64,000 nucleotides of DNA from Larimichthys crocea (taxonomy: Eukaryota; Chordata; Actinopteri; Sciaenidae), in the NCBI RefSeq assembly GCF_000972845.2, contig NC_040032.1:10266334-10330333 (forward strand). The letters run 5' to 3'. Positions 51,126 through 62,559 of the stretch are shown here, piece after piece. Position 1 is the stretch's first letter. Every line of letters starts with the position of its first letter. The notes below the pieces were generated by a model, which worked only from the letters and a program-made list of their open reading frames with translations, searched no databases and was not told where the DNA came from. The position numbers and the translations under genes were made by a program.

Positions 51126-51465
51126 GGGGCGGCTGTGGCTGGTAGGGTCGTCTACTAATCAGATGATCTGGTGGTTCGATCCCCAGCTCCTCCAGTCTGC
51201 ATGTCAAAGTGTCCTTGGGCAAGATACTGGACCTCAAATCGCTCCTGAAGGTTGTGCTATGATGCAAATGTGTCCATATTTATCAGAGTGGTATTACGCT
51301 TTAGTAAGTCGTACTGTGAATATGAGCACAAATGGTTTCTGTCTCTCTGTGTCAATCCTGTGATTAATTAGTAAACCTATCAAAGGTGTATCCTGTCGTA
51401 AGTGTCAGCTGGGATTGGGTCCAGCCTTGGGAGTCCATCTAAAAGATACACTGATGGATGGATGG
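51126..51465 (+). repeat. tRNA-derived SINE with L2-type tail
   Basis: Head 'ggcggctgtggctggtaggg' is followed by a B box GGTTCGATCCC at 51173-51183. The A box appears shortened: the expected 'cagt' between 'ggct' and 'ggtag' is missing. A body ('ccttgggcaagatactggac') follows, then a tail with 'gtcagctgggattgggtcca' and GATGGATGGATG near 51452-51467, the end structure of L2-clade LINEs. Frame 51163-51363 is a shadow of the repeat. Confidence 0.8.
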
Positions 51466-52882
51466 ATGAGTAAATGGAGTTAAATCAATCTTAAATTCTT
51501 TATGCATTGCCTTTAGTTATTTGGTTAAAGGGTTTTCTCGATAATGTTTCAGATAAGTGATGCCACCATGGATAGACTGTGTCATGCAGGGATAATGGAA
51601 TGTCATATTGAATGCCAGCCCACCATCATGCCAAACACTCAGTCATCATAGTGTGCATGCAAAGTACATGCATGTATGTCATTGTTGTACTCGTGGATTG
51701 GTGGGAAGTGATGGCTGCTAAGTAACAAGCTCTTGGTTTGTTTGCCTTGAGGCTCTGAATCAGCCCTTTGTGCCTGAACAACAGAGCACACTATACTGTA
51801 GGAATGCCATTGTGTGTTTCATGTAACACACAAATATAACAAAAAAGGTCCACATACAGTACTGTAGTCATGTTGTCTGCATTTCTGAGAACCTTCAAAC
51901 CATCTGCCCATGAAAGAGAGTCACGTAACAAATAAATAAATAATTAAAGGAAAATAGAAACGACAAACGTTGACAGGTCCCATTTTTATCTTTAGATTAT
52001 GAAGGATTATTCACTTATTCAAGTGTTATCACAGATTTTGAAGCAAATGACTTTGCTTCCATTGTCGGGTCTTTTGAGAATGACTAAGTGAGCACAGGTG
52101 GGCCACATTTGACAGGCATTAGGAGGCAGCTCCAGCAAATTTGGCACATCTACACAGACAGGTCTGAGTTATTTAGCCGTCTCAGGAAAGCTTTCAATTT
52201 CATGCAAAATGCAGGGTGATCAAATAAATATGAATAGCTAGTAAATGGCCAGTGGATAAAGAGGACTTTCAGCAACATTATATAATCCATTTTCACTATC
52301 ACTGCTTAATGTAGCTCAAGCTAATGTTGTTATTATGTTTTATCCAATTGTTTTCCATCTAATTGTTCTAGTTTCACCATAATTATATTGTACATAGTAC
52401 CTGTTGGCCTACTTATCTCATTCAGGGAGAAAGATCACTGCCATCGTTCTCTACCTTTAATAATTCTGTATTTGTTGATGAAGAAAATCAGTCTGTAACT
52501 GGCTGCTATGCCTCAGCTATGGATCATTTTCAAATCTATAATATACAGTACAGTCCACTCAAATGCAAACTATTATGTGGGCGTTCTTAGTTAACAAGTT
52601 AACAACTATTTTCTGCATTTTTGTCATCACTTTCTCCCACGTTGTAAGGGCGCTATCCTATAAGATCATGCACAAAGCACGTGGTAAGGAGAAGGCGAAG
52701 GACGGCCGATACTGCCATAGATTCACCCTGAGTAGATGAACGTCATCTGCAAATCCTACAAGTAAAGTTTAAAGACATTATATAAACTGCATCTTGTTTT
52801 AAAATTATGTTTATTTTGCAATAAATTATCCGCAACAGTGAACGGTGCACGCTCTCTGGAATCATTCTGCAAGTCTGACATA
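51466..52882. other. Gene-free stretch
   Basis: AT-rich unique sequence. No supported gene, RNA or transposon. Confidence 0.45.
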
Positions 52883-53612
52883 CTGTGCACTAAGGCTGTG
52901 CAGTTTTATCGATCATGCAATATATATCGATATTTAGTTTGTTCTATTCCACCGCGTACAAGACTAATCGAAAAATAGATATAGATGGACTCCATACACA
53001 GTCGACGAATGGAGAAACGTTAGTAGGCAGACTAGTTTATTTTTCAACCACCATCAGTGGACGGTATCTATGACGTATTCTAGCCAATCAGAGAAACAGC
53101 AGGTGGCAGAATAACTTCATAAATACCATTTCTATTGAAGGACAGGTTCCCTTCAACTGTCTGGAAGGCCTTTGCTTTGCTAAGTGGCATGCCTGAGGAA
53201 AATGAGGCAAAAACCACATGGGACCTTTTGTCTAGAAAGAGCATTATTTTATTGTTCTTCACATATTTGGTTGAAAAACTGCATATGTATGTCAGGCAAA
53301 GGGATTGAAAAATAATATTTTCTCTTCACTAGTACTGTTTTAAGTGTGATGTGACAAAAATCAGATTCATTTTGTCCAGCATTTGCAAGCTGTAGACTAT
53401 GTCAGAGACATATATTGTATAACTGAACCTTTAGTTTTCAGTTCAATCAATTCAATCCAAGTCAATGGAACACTCACAAGATGTCACCAAAATCACCCTG
53501 TCCCTTTAAAATCTTTCAGAAAATGATGGAATCGAATTGTATCGCTGGCTAAATATCGCATATTGTGTATTGTATCGTGAGCTTAGTGTATCACTACAGC
53601 CCTACTGTGCAC
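52883..53612. mobile_element. hAT-like non-autonomous transposon with perfect 8-bp target duplication
   Basis: The element runs from 52891 to 53604 (714 bases). Termini are TAAGGCTGT on the left and, on the opposite strand, TAGGGCTGT on the right (8 of 9). It is flanked by identical 8-mers ctgtgcac at 52883-52890 and 53605-53612. An 8-bp target duplication with short terminal repeats is the hAT signature. Sub-terminal regions are rich in ATCGATA/TATCG words. The 60-codon minus-strand frame at 53080-53262 shows no transposase motif. A CTCF-like core lies inside at 53096-53109. Confidence 0.88.
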
Positions 53613-54590
53613 ATCCCCTCCATGTGGTGAGAATAAAAGGAAGATTGGAATGAGTGTCAGAGGAAAAAACACTTGGCCGACTGATGCGTAGCAAGGTAAA
53701 CCAAAAAAAAAAAGAAACACTTCAGAGAAGGTATGTGATGTGATTTCAAGGCAAACACTTTGAAAGGACTAGTTGTTTGAAAGAAACCTATTGAAACAAA
53801 TTGAACAGCAGTTTTTTGTGTTAAGCGACAATGAGATGTATAGATATTGGGAACAACTCAGGAACTATTTCTGATCTTTTTGAAACATGTTTTAAAGATT
53901 TATTTCTGAGTACAAGCTTCTGTTGAAGCAGAAGTAGCTTATCTTAAGTTAAGGGAAACACGGTTAAGTTGAATGAACTTCTGGAGGACTTTGAATTCTG
54001 CATGCCTCTTACAAGGAAAATGCTGGCTGAGTGAAAAACAGTATCAGCCGAGATGTATCAAAGTAGATTTTAGCCATGGAAAACACCAGTTCAGCTGAAG
54101 TCTCCTCTTCTGCCACTCAGGTAGGAGAATTTCCACTTGAGGTGGGTTTAAAAAGCAAACTCAAGCTAAAGTGATGTAAATGCACAATCAGTTGGGTTAC
54201 TTAGATTGGCTAGGTCAAATGCATCCTTCATCCCTACGCATTAGTGCAGAGAGCAGCTTTAATGGCTTCCACGCTGCAATAAAGGCATGCCACTGAAGAG
54301 CAGAAACAAGAGAAACATTGGAATTACATAATAGAAATAGCAGTCATCTAAAAGAGTCTGAAATGCTAATGCACTGCTAAACCCTGTTCACCCTATCCTT
54401 ATTTTAAGAATGCTCCAGTAGTTAGAAGCAAGTTCCACTGGTCATAGGTGAAGATAATTTTCATGTCTGTTGTCTAAACTAGGGCTACATGTTTTTCCCC
54501 TGTGAGTCCAAGACACAGACAGTTTTGTTGGATCCTTTCCACACCCAGCTCAGGACACGAAAACCACATGATCGAGATTCTTCAACCTCA
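53613..54590. other. Gene-free stretch, possible retroelement leader
   Basis: No gene supported. Because a BEL/Pao gag remnant begins near 54590, part of this stretch could be its leader or LTR, but I see no paired LTR in the window. Confidence 0.35.
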
Positions 54591-54648
54591 CAAGGAAACA
54601 TTTCATTCTTCGATGGACAAATTCTAGAGCACAAGTCATTTATTCATC
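54591..54648 (+). pseudogene. BEL/Pao-type gag remnant, part 1
   Basis: The plus-strand frame gives NISFFDGQILEHKSFIH, matching the 'F-x-G-D...(Y/H)xxFI' start of the conserved gag-region domain (DUF1759 type) of BEL/Pao LTR retrotransposons. The family's usual Asp after Gly is Gln here. The match ends where the SINE at 54640-54930 begins. The second part resumes beyond it at 54931 in another frame. Confidence 0.6.
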
Positions 54649-54930
54649 CTTATCAGGGTCGTGGTGGGATGGATCCTTTCAGCGGAATGGGCAATAGGCG
54701 GGGGTACACCATGGACAAGTCGCCAGTTCATCACAGAGCTGACACATAATGACACATGCACACCTACGGGGAGATTTAGAGTCAGTATAAATCTGCATGT
54801 CTTTGGACTGTGCTGGGAGAACATGCGAACTGCACTCAGAAAGTCCCCCGGCAATTTGAACCAGGAACCTTCTTGCTGTGAGGTGACAGTGCTAATCACT
54901 GAACCACTGGGCCGCCGTTTGAAAATATGA
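54640..54930 (-). repeat. tRNA-derived SINE inserted in the gag remnant
   Basis: On the minus strand the head reads GGCGGCCCAGTGGTTCAGTG with an A-box-like TGGTTCAGTGATTAGC (54891-54906), then a B-box-like GGTTCAAATTGCC (54850-54862) lacking the usual final CC. The body carries 'ccaaagacatgcagatttat' and the tail 'ctgataagg' at the left end. This is among the commonest percomorph SINE/L2-tail structures. I did not find a clear target duplication, partly because the boundaries are blurred. Confidence 0.82.
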
Positions 54931-55185
54931 TTGTACAACAACAGAGACAGGTTACAGTTCCTTATGTTTACAAAAGGCCAAGCTCAAACGCTTGTCAAAA
55001 GCTGCGAGTACATGGATCCAAATAGAGGCTACCACAAAGCAAAAGCATTGCTAAAGGAATTTTTCAAAGACAAATACTTTCTTGAAAAAGGCTGTATCCT
55101 GGTACCAAATTAAATCGGAGGAAGTGAACACAGTATCCAACATGAGAAACGTTGTGCTTAAGTTACAGTGTGAAAAATTCAAATA
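54931..55185 (+). pseudogene. BEL/Pao-type gag remnant, part 2, frameshifted
   Basis: The plus-strand frame from 54931 gives NNRDRLQFLMFTKGQAQTLV and SCEYMDPNRGYHKAKALLKE, closely matching the helical 'yL...l.G.A...v......(G/N)Y..A...L...FG' core of the BEL/Pao gag domain. It stops at 55113. An overlapping frame from 55082 continues with KAVSWYQIKSEEVN and then SNMRNVVLKL, further along the same protein family. There is thus one frameshift near 55085-55110 and a small deletion. No protease, reverse transcriptase, integrase or LTR is visible downstream, so the copy is a dead fragment. Confidence 0.75.
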
Positions 55186-55524
55186 TATATATATTGTTAA
55201 CACATTTGCTATAAGACTCCTACCTCTCCTGATGCTGTCCATGAATCAGACACCATATGTCTGTGTGTGGGGTGGGTGTACATATACGTATATCACAGCT
55301 CTGGTGTGCATTTATTATACAGCCAGCATGTGATCCCTCTGAATAAACAGTACCTGGGTATTTAAAGGTGACAAAGGAGTGAACATAATGTCCAAATCCT
55401 GTATAGTGGGGAACTGCTGACATTTTCTCTACTGCCTTGTCAAACTCTGAAAGTTTTTTGGGCTGTTGGACTCCCTTTGTGGCCTTTAGAGTCAGTACAT
55501 GATGGTCTCACACTGATAATAGTT
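55186..55524. other. Gene-free stretch
   Basis: Short AT repeat at about 55182-55194. No supported feature. The retroelement pol region is not found here. Confidence 0.45.
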
Positions 55525-55960
55525 AATTTTCCTCCAAATTGCACATTTCCTACGTTTATCAGACAGCTAAATGGAAATTCAAATTATTACTCAATTTCTA
55601 TTCAAAACTCTGGCCACTGGAAGGCATTGATAAATCACGAGCAATCCATTACCTTAATTTGAATAAGATATCCAATCAACAGGCCACGAGGGCACGCACG
55701 TGCAGCCCGGGTGTTGCTAATGAAAATGATTGGTAGTTTGCATTGGGCCAGACTGAGCCTGGTCGAAAACAAAACTAATCTTAGCGATTGCATTCTGCTG
55801 GGCGAGAGAATCGCTCTTAAATGCAAGATTAATTTGGGTGCATCTGCACAGCACCAAATCACTCAGAGTGGAAACATGGTGAAATTACAAGAGGAGAAAA
55901 GGTACATAAACCGCACCTAGTCAACACAAATCAATGACAGTTAATTAAATGGGGAGACGG
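55525..55960. promoter_or_regulatory. Candidate conserved non-coding element
   Basis: Repeat-free block with many short AT-rich cores ('caaattattactcaatt', 'accttaatttgaataag', 'tgctaatgaaaatgattgg', 'gcaagattaatttggg') around a GC patch at about 55680-55715. Overlapping short frames on both strands have no domain. It looks like an enhancer-type element; conservation is untested. Confidence 0.35.
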
Positions 55961-56598
55961 GGTAAACAGCACATTGAAACACCTTTTAATGGCAGCCCAC
56001 ACAGATTTCACCATCGAGGCTGATAGTTGTAAATAAGGATTCACAAGCACTACAGTAAAGCCTCACCTCCAAGCAATGTCAGGGGACTGTGTTTTATTGT
56101 TTACCATTATTTATAATTCTTATCTTCAGCCACAAGTCCAACTTATTGTGGCAGAAGACAATAAAGTCAATACGTTTATAAATTGAACTGAATTCCGAGT
56201 TTGCTCAGTGTGGAGGGCAAACACTGCTTTCAGTAGCTTATCTATAGGGTTTGATGGCAGTGCAATCTGTTTTAAAGGAAGAACAGCAACACCTGGTCCG
56301 CTGTGGGGTTCAAATGAAAACACAGTCTAACATCTTCAACTCTCTTTAATGTAGCAACACCACACTGCTTAGAAATGGCCCCAGCATTCCTAGTACAGTA
56401 CGTCTTCCTAACAGCAGCACACATAAATGCTAATGGATCACTGAATCTATGAGCTGAGTGTGAGAGAAAAGAGCATCTAATTACCCTGGAACACTTAAAA
56501 CCGACTGCTACTGTTAACAGCTCGTTAACGTTTCGTAATTTAATGATCTTGTTCACCTGAAGAAATACAGGTAGCTTCACTCAAAACTAAACTGTTTA
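55961..56598. other. Gene-free stretch
   Basis: The 102-codon minus-strand frame at 56272-56580 has no recognisable domain. No transposon ends recognised. Confidence 0.45.
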
Positions 56599-56860
56599 TA
56601 CAACCCCATTTCCAAAAGTTGGGATGTCGTTAAATGTAAATAGAAACAAAACGTGATGCAAAACATTGAAACTATATTTAATTAACAATAGTACAAATGC
56701 AACTTTATTAATATTGGATTGCTGTGACCTTCAGAACCATGTCATTACATGGTCTGAAGGCCCGGGCTTAAGTTAAGATGGACTTTGGAAAACTGTTCTG
56801 TGGTCTAATGAGTCAAAATTCAAAATTCTCAGATGGTGCATTAGCACACAGGGCATCATC
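56599..56860 (+). pseudogene. Tc1/mariner-like transposon remnant with transposase fragment
   Basis: Left end 'tacaaccccatttccaaaag' is the terminus of a common fish transposon. After an internal deletion, frame 56780-56830 gives GLWKTVLWSNESKFKIL. It matches the 'W..V.WSDES.F' motif holding the second catalytic Asp of Tc1/mariner DDE transposases, here changed to Asn. The following 'gatggtgcattagcacacag' fits the next conserved part (VWGC.S..G) with a deletion. No right terminus is visible. Dead element. Confidence 0.75.
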
Positions 56861-58469
56861 AACTTAATCTAACCTAACATAGGACGTTTGAACATGGGAT
56901 CTTCTGTCCATTAAACATTCATGTACAGAACATAAGACAGACACATAGAAAGACATGTGATTTTGTAATAATTACTTATTAGGTTTAAGTGATTTATTGT
57001 ATTACCTCTAATGTCAAATAAATCCAACAAAAACTTCCATACCACATATTAAATGTATTTAGTATATACATGACATAGTATCACTCTTCTTTGTAGCACT
57101 TTAGTTAATGCACCAAAATATCGAAATGCTCAACAGTCTTATACGGATAAAAACTCAATCAGACGTCAGTGCAAATTAAACTCCACAAATGCAAGGCAAA
57201 ATGTTTCCAGTTATTTTCTGTTTTCTGGAGTGCAGAATTACACAAACTCCCTTACCACTCTTCACAATCAGTTTAATTGGCTTTGCAGCTGAAAATATCT
57301 CCGTGTTTTAGTGATTTTGATGAATGCATTACAAGACAATAGTGTAGTATGGAATTTGACCTTGTCTGTCTCTACATGATCTGCTGTGATGCATTACTGT
57401 TGGTAATGAGCTTTCTGCCGTTACAGGTAATTTACAAGAAATGCATGTACTCCATTGTTTTGTACAAACACTAAATTATAGCAGCTTTGCAATGAAATCA
57501 AACTGCGACGTTGGAAAATTGCTGCCAATTTCCATTTTGAAAAGAAAGGACTTATTGTTTGTTATCTGAGCACTTGTTGAAGCTGTCTCACCACAGTCCT
57601 CCCTTTTTCTCTTTTTGTTTCCTGCTGTGACTAACTCTCCTATGTATTCTGTGCTATGTGACAATAGTGTCGATCACTCAGAGATCAAGCAATCTTAGTC
57701 TGTATGCTTTTTAAGTATGTTTCATTAAGTTATATTGTAGAATTTGGACAAGGCTCACGTTTTTGTTTAAGCCTGGTACCCCTCTCCTCCCCATCAATTT
57801 GAGCTATTGTGGCCTGTAAATGCAACACGAGCAGTATCCCTTGGAATTACATCAAAATTGGACAAGTCCAATTTATGTCCAGTGCCAATGCAGGAAGCTG
57901 AACCCGTGAGAGGTAAATGAGAGAAATAAAACATTCCTGTGATCCATTTTTTTTTCTCCTTTGTTTATGACTCATGAAACGGTGGAAAAGGATAATCTTT
58001 CTGAGCTCCTTATTATTATTATAATAATTATTATTATTTTCTGTTTGGGAAATTGGTGGAAAAAGAAAGTTTTACCAGAATATGTTTTGTTATTTTCTTG
58101 TTTGTGTTTGTAATATTCACTACAAGAACTACACTACAAATGCTACGCAATATAAAACATACCAATAAGAACGCATTCATTAATTCCACTGAGAAATGGA
58201 GAAGTTGTACTGCAACAAAGCAGCATTTTGTGAAATTTAAGTTTTTTTAATGATGTAGCGCACCTAGTGTCAGACTGTAATCTGAGCGTGGTAAATATAT
58301 ACACGTGCATGATTACATTACTTATGATCAAACACTAGCAAATCAACAACTAATACAGCCTAACACCAAGCAGGTGAACTCTTTCCCACCTGATTACATT
58401 GCCTGCTTGCCCAGGTCCAGTCCTGGAAGTTCCCCCTGTGCCACAGGCCTAAAAACCCTCTCTGTTCCC
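56861..58469. other. Gene-free stretch
   Basis: Features are minor: an inverted repeat (aaattggac-aa-gtccaattt) at 57855-57874 and a TTA/TAA-rich simple stretch at about 58009-58038. The minus-strand frame 57476-57664 contains a basic KKRKRED run but no domain. Confidence 0.45.
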
Positions 58470-58633
58470 AAAACACATGCAGCCCAGCTAACGAACTGAG
58501 CTGACATTAGGTAACAGCAGCTGTAGTTCACAGCACTTTCCTGTAAATCACAGAGACTTGATGGGAGAAGCAGAAAACAATGATTTTAAATCTTTAATTT
58601 CATGGTAGAAAAGTTACAAAATGAAGCTTTAAA
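58470..58633 (+). mobile_element. Unnamed inverted-repeat element, end fragment
   Basis: 58601-58632 read on the minus strand gives TTAAAGCTTCATTTTGTAAC then TTTTCTACCATG, matching the left end of the copy at 50536 in 27 of 32 bases and the end at 28649-28679. The left boundary is uncertain. Confidence 0.5.
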
Positions 58634-59576
58634 AAATGATCCTGACGATTTTCTTTTCTTTTTTTTTCACAGATGAAAAATCACTTTTCACATATTCTCA
58701 AGACTTACAATAATTTAAATTAGACTAGGCAGAAAATGGATCACAAGGTTTTTTTTTTCTTTTTTCTTCACTTTCTCAACAATTTGTCGTAATAATTACC
58801 ACCTAAAAGATCTTGATGATTGGTTCACAGTCAATTTTCTTCGTGTCATTCTGAAAAATCAAGACTCCTAGATGGATTCTGCACTGCCTCGCTTCCTCGC
58901 TTCCGCAATGGTTCTAATGGATCGGTGTTCCTCAATGGCTCCGTTCAGGATGAGGCGTGGAGTGCCTCCCCATGTGGTGGAGTGAATCTGTGGATAAGAC
59001 TTGCTGCAGTTGATGATACAATTACACCAGGCCCCTTAGGAAGCCGCTCTGATGAAGCACTGGCATAACTTTGTTTAGGATCACTGTAGCGGAGTTTATA
59101 ATGAAGTCCGGGGATACGGAATTAGCATATGCCATTTGATGATGTGATAGTAACATATTGTTTAATCAGTTGCAGCTTAATTAATATTTCATAATACTTA
59201 GCGTACACTTTAAGTGTGATGCTCATAGGGGGGATAAAGGAACACAGTATACTTTCCCCCTCCTGAGAATCTCTGAAAAATGAGAAAAAGTCTAATCTAA
59301 TATTTGGCCTCTGAGGATTACCCAAAGGGTGATCATTGAGTTTTGTCAGTGATCAATAATAAACAGAGTGCTTAGTCCCACTCAGACTCATAAATTGCAC
59401 TTTTTTTTTATGCAGACATAGCAACATGTGATTAATTACCACCTCTCTAATTAGACTTGCAGCGTTGGAAAGCTTTAGATGATTTCATCTCCAGGAATAT
59501 TTATCACATTTCCATACTGGTATTCGGATAATTCTCTCTCTCCATCTGCTGCATCCAGCAGGCGCACACATAAAAC

Positions 59577-59578
<2 letters not shown>
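58634..59578. other. Gene-free stretch
   Basis: Several T-rich runs (58660-58670, 58750-58765). No gene or transposon recognised. Confidence 0.45.

Positions 59579-59611
<33 letters not shown>
59579..59611. repeat. (CA)n microsatellite
   Basis: 33 bases of uninterrupted CA dinucleotide. Confidence 0.97.
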
Positions 59612-59614
<3 letters not shown>

Positions 59615-61839
59615 CGCCCAAAAATCTGTTGAATGGAAAATAGATGTGCCACCAGCAAGAGTCAAATCATTCTGTTGGTATTTTATTTTGTTTGTTTGTT
59701 TTCCTCCGGTACAAAGTGGGGCCCAATGCCGACTGAAGATCAGAATTTATGAGACATCTCCACATCTACAATAAGTCAGTAGCCTTAGCAAAGCTGCTGG
59801 GCTGAAGGTTCGGGTCATAAATGTACCCAAATATACAGTATGTGCCATAAAAATGAGGTGAGCCCCTTTAGGGCTCCTAAATGTGCCACTTTAAAGTGAA
59901 ACACAGTGAAGCAGAAGGCACTGAATTCTCAGCAGGTGTGTCCTTCGCTTTAGCTTTGTGTTGACATTGCTGCTTTTATTGGAAGAGATGGAGCGATTGC
60001 AGATTAGTCCACGCTGCCATTTTATGATCTCACTCCAGCAAACATTATTTTCATACCATCTTGTGTGTGGTCTGCAAGCAAAGCCTCCAGCAGCACAGTG
60101 TGGACGTCTGAATCAATTCCTGAACACATTCTGGCTGCTAGCAAACAATATTAAAAATATGTGTTGCTTTCTTGCTGCTCAGCCCACAAGTTTATTACAT
60201 TTTTCTCTTTCAAACATCACTGCGGCTATTTTCTGTATTTGATTCTCAGCTTGGATCATATAATGAGGAAAGCTAGAGGTAGTGAGTAAGAAACACAAGA
60301 TATCAGAAATATGCAGATGAGATCATGTATTCAAAGTTGCATGTATGTATCAAGGAGCTTTGTGTCCAATCCCCTCTCAGATCACTGCGTGAATCCAGGG
60401 CATCGTATTCACACACAAACCTTCAACCAATTTGCATTTTTCAACTCAATGATCTCCTAATTCATCCTGCTCCTTTCTCTCTGATATCGACTTCTGTAGG
60501 CGTTTGGTTGCCCAAGATACAATGCCAGCAAAGGGTGTACACACACACAGCTATTAATTAAAGGTGCTGAAATTTGTTCTGACACAGAATTCAGTCGATA
60601 CATGCAAGCTATAATTTGGTCCCGCGTGAACGTCCCTCAGCTGTAATTCTGGGATGTTGCACGATGTGCAGCAGGTACGGCGAGCGATCCTTCTGAAGCG
60701 AAAACAATGTTGATTAAAGATTAAAATGGTGTGAAATGTACCACAGTGCAATGGGGGTACTAAACATATTGATTTTCTTTTTTTTTGCTTAAATATGATG
60801 AATGAGCATGTGACACAAGTATCTGAAAGTGTTTCTGTTTGCTGTCAGTTGCCAGACAGACAAATGCCGTTAATTCTCAGGTGTTTATTTGATCATTCTT
60901 AAGATGGCACGCCAGGAGCTTAAATGCGCTGCACTGACATTTTAATCATGAAATATTTCTCTTGGTTTCGAGGGTTATTGATGGAAGGTGAACACACAGA
61001 TGTGTTGTGATGAACGCATCCATTCCCTTTTTTTGTTGGTGTTCCGAACAAAGTTTGTTCTCCAGACAGTATTTAACAGTCTTTGAATTCAGTCTTGTCA
61101 TCAGAATTATGTTTATTTAACTCAAATTAACCTAAATTTAAGCAGCATGTTTCTAGAAAACATATCGATCTTTTATTGGCAGCTCAGACGACTCTTTCTG
61201 CGTTTTCAGACTTGCTTTGTGTGGTCTCGTTTTAAACAGAGATGTGAAAGCGAAGCCAGTTTCTGCTGGTTTTTGGGGGATTTTTTCTGTGCTCGATGGG
61301 TCTTTACCGGCAAACGCTGCAGGAGAGCTGACTCACATCATGATGCTCCTGACAGGTGCAGATTTGAAAAATGCACAATGGAAATTTTGGCATCTTGTTC
61401 TTTTTCTGCTTGACCTTGCCGTTGGCTCAGCTCCCATGCCCTTGAACCTGATATCCGCTGGATTAAAGAATTTCTCACTCATGCTCTGAAAAATAAAATA
61501 ATTTTTCTTCACCATTTAAACCCGAGGCTAGTAACAGTCTTATGGAATAATTATTAGATATTGTTGTATCAGATTCTTTTCAGCCTGCTCAGAAACACCA
61601 ACAGTCGACATGAGACTGATACCATACATGTCCTAGGAAACTTTTACAGTATGATGGCATGATCATAAATTCACATGGAAAATGCGTCTGCTGTAAATGC
61701 TGAATATGTTTTATAGATGAGCATGTGAGTGTTCCAGGGATATTTCCAGGGCTTTCCATAGATCTTGTTTTTATTTCTTATTTCATTTTTGTAACACTGT
61801 GAGTCGCATCATGCCTGGGAAAAACGTCACTGGAGTAGT
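59612..61839. other. Gene-free stretch
   Basis: Overlapping plus-strand frames at 61147-61413 and 61217-61489 are in different phases and have no domain, so I reject both. No transposon recognised. Confidence 0.45.
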
Positions 61840-62175
61840 AGTAGGATTTCTGGCCTGGCGCATGGGGGAATGCTAACAGGGAGCACTGTTGTGCCAGAAC
61901 TGGAGCTGGGCAAGCGGGCAGTTTAACCTGGCTCAGCAGCTTTTCTCAGTAGAGAGTGAGCGAGCAAGAAGCCGCCGGACAAGAGTAAATGTGGGACTGA
62001 CTTTTAGTGGTTGGTGAGAGCTTGGTGAAATAAAAGGCTGAAAGACAGACGCCGAGCTGGGCTGACTGCTGCTGGACTAGTCGGTAATGTAATCAGAAGA
62101 AATACACGTGTGCAGCTCTCCATATTTATGTCAGCGGCATAGATGGTGCCAAATTTCTATGTAATGTTGCTTTGA
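61840..62175 (+). mobile_element. Unnamed inverted-repeat element, second internal copy
   Basis: Shares 'gtgccagaactggagctggg' near 61891-61910 (diverged in the other copy) and a 24-base exact block at 62036-62059 with the element at 50536-51060. Right edge 'ctatgtaatgttgctttga' at about 62157-62175 resembles a decayed inverse of the TTAAAGC...CATT end. The left end is not found. No coding capacity. Confidence 0.5.
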
Positions 62176-62559
62176 CATAAAGGCAGGAGCAGCTTAAGGT
62201 TAAACCTGCAGAGAGAAAGACGAATTGCCCCTGAACAAATTCACTGTATTATCTAAATCTTCAAAAAATGAAATCAGTTTCAGAAACTTTGACACGCCAT
62301 GAAAGAGCCAATTTGAAGTTTTCGAAGAGATTCTTCTCGTACTGTGACAAAGTCATTTAAAAAATCCAACAATGATGCAGCCCGTGACAGAACAGACTTC
62401 TTCCTGCCTTTCTTTCTCTTCTGAAAAGGTCAGTGCATCTAATAACAGCCATAACAAACAAAGTGAGTGGTCAAGCTGTCTTTTCTTTAAGAATAACACT
62501 TTGTATGACTCAGTTTAGCTATTGAATAAAACTTCCTTTGTCTTTCCTCAGCGAGGGGA
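62176..62559. other. Gene-free stretch
   Basis: Unique AT-rich sequence. No feature supported. Confidence 0.45.

Noticed and set aside
54076..54174. Short ORF starting MENTSSAEVSSSATQ, followed by a gtagga that looks like a splice donor
   Set aside because: Only 33 codons, no acceptor-paired exon found, and it lies next to a retroelement remnant. Too weak to call.
57476..57664. Minus-strand frame with a basic KKRKRED run
   Set aside because: A nuclear-localisation-like run alone is not evidence of a gene; no domain or context.
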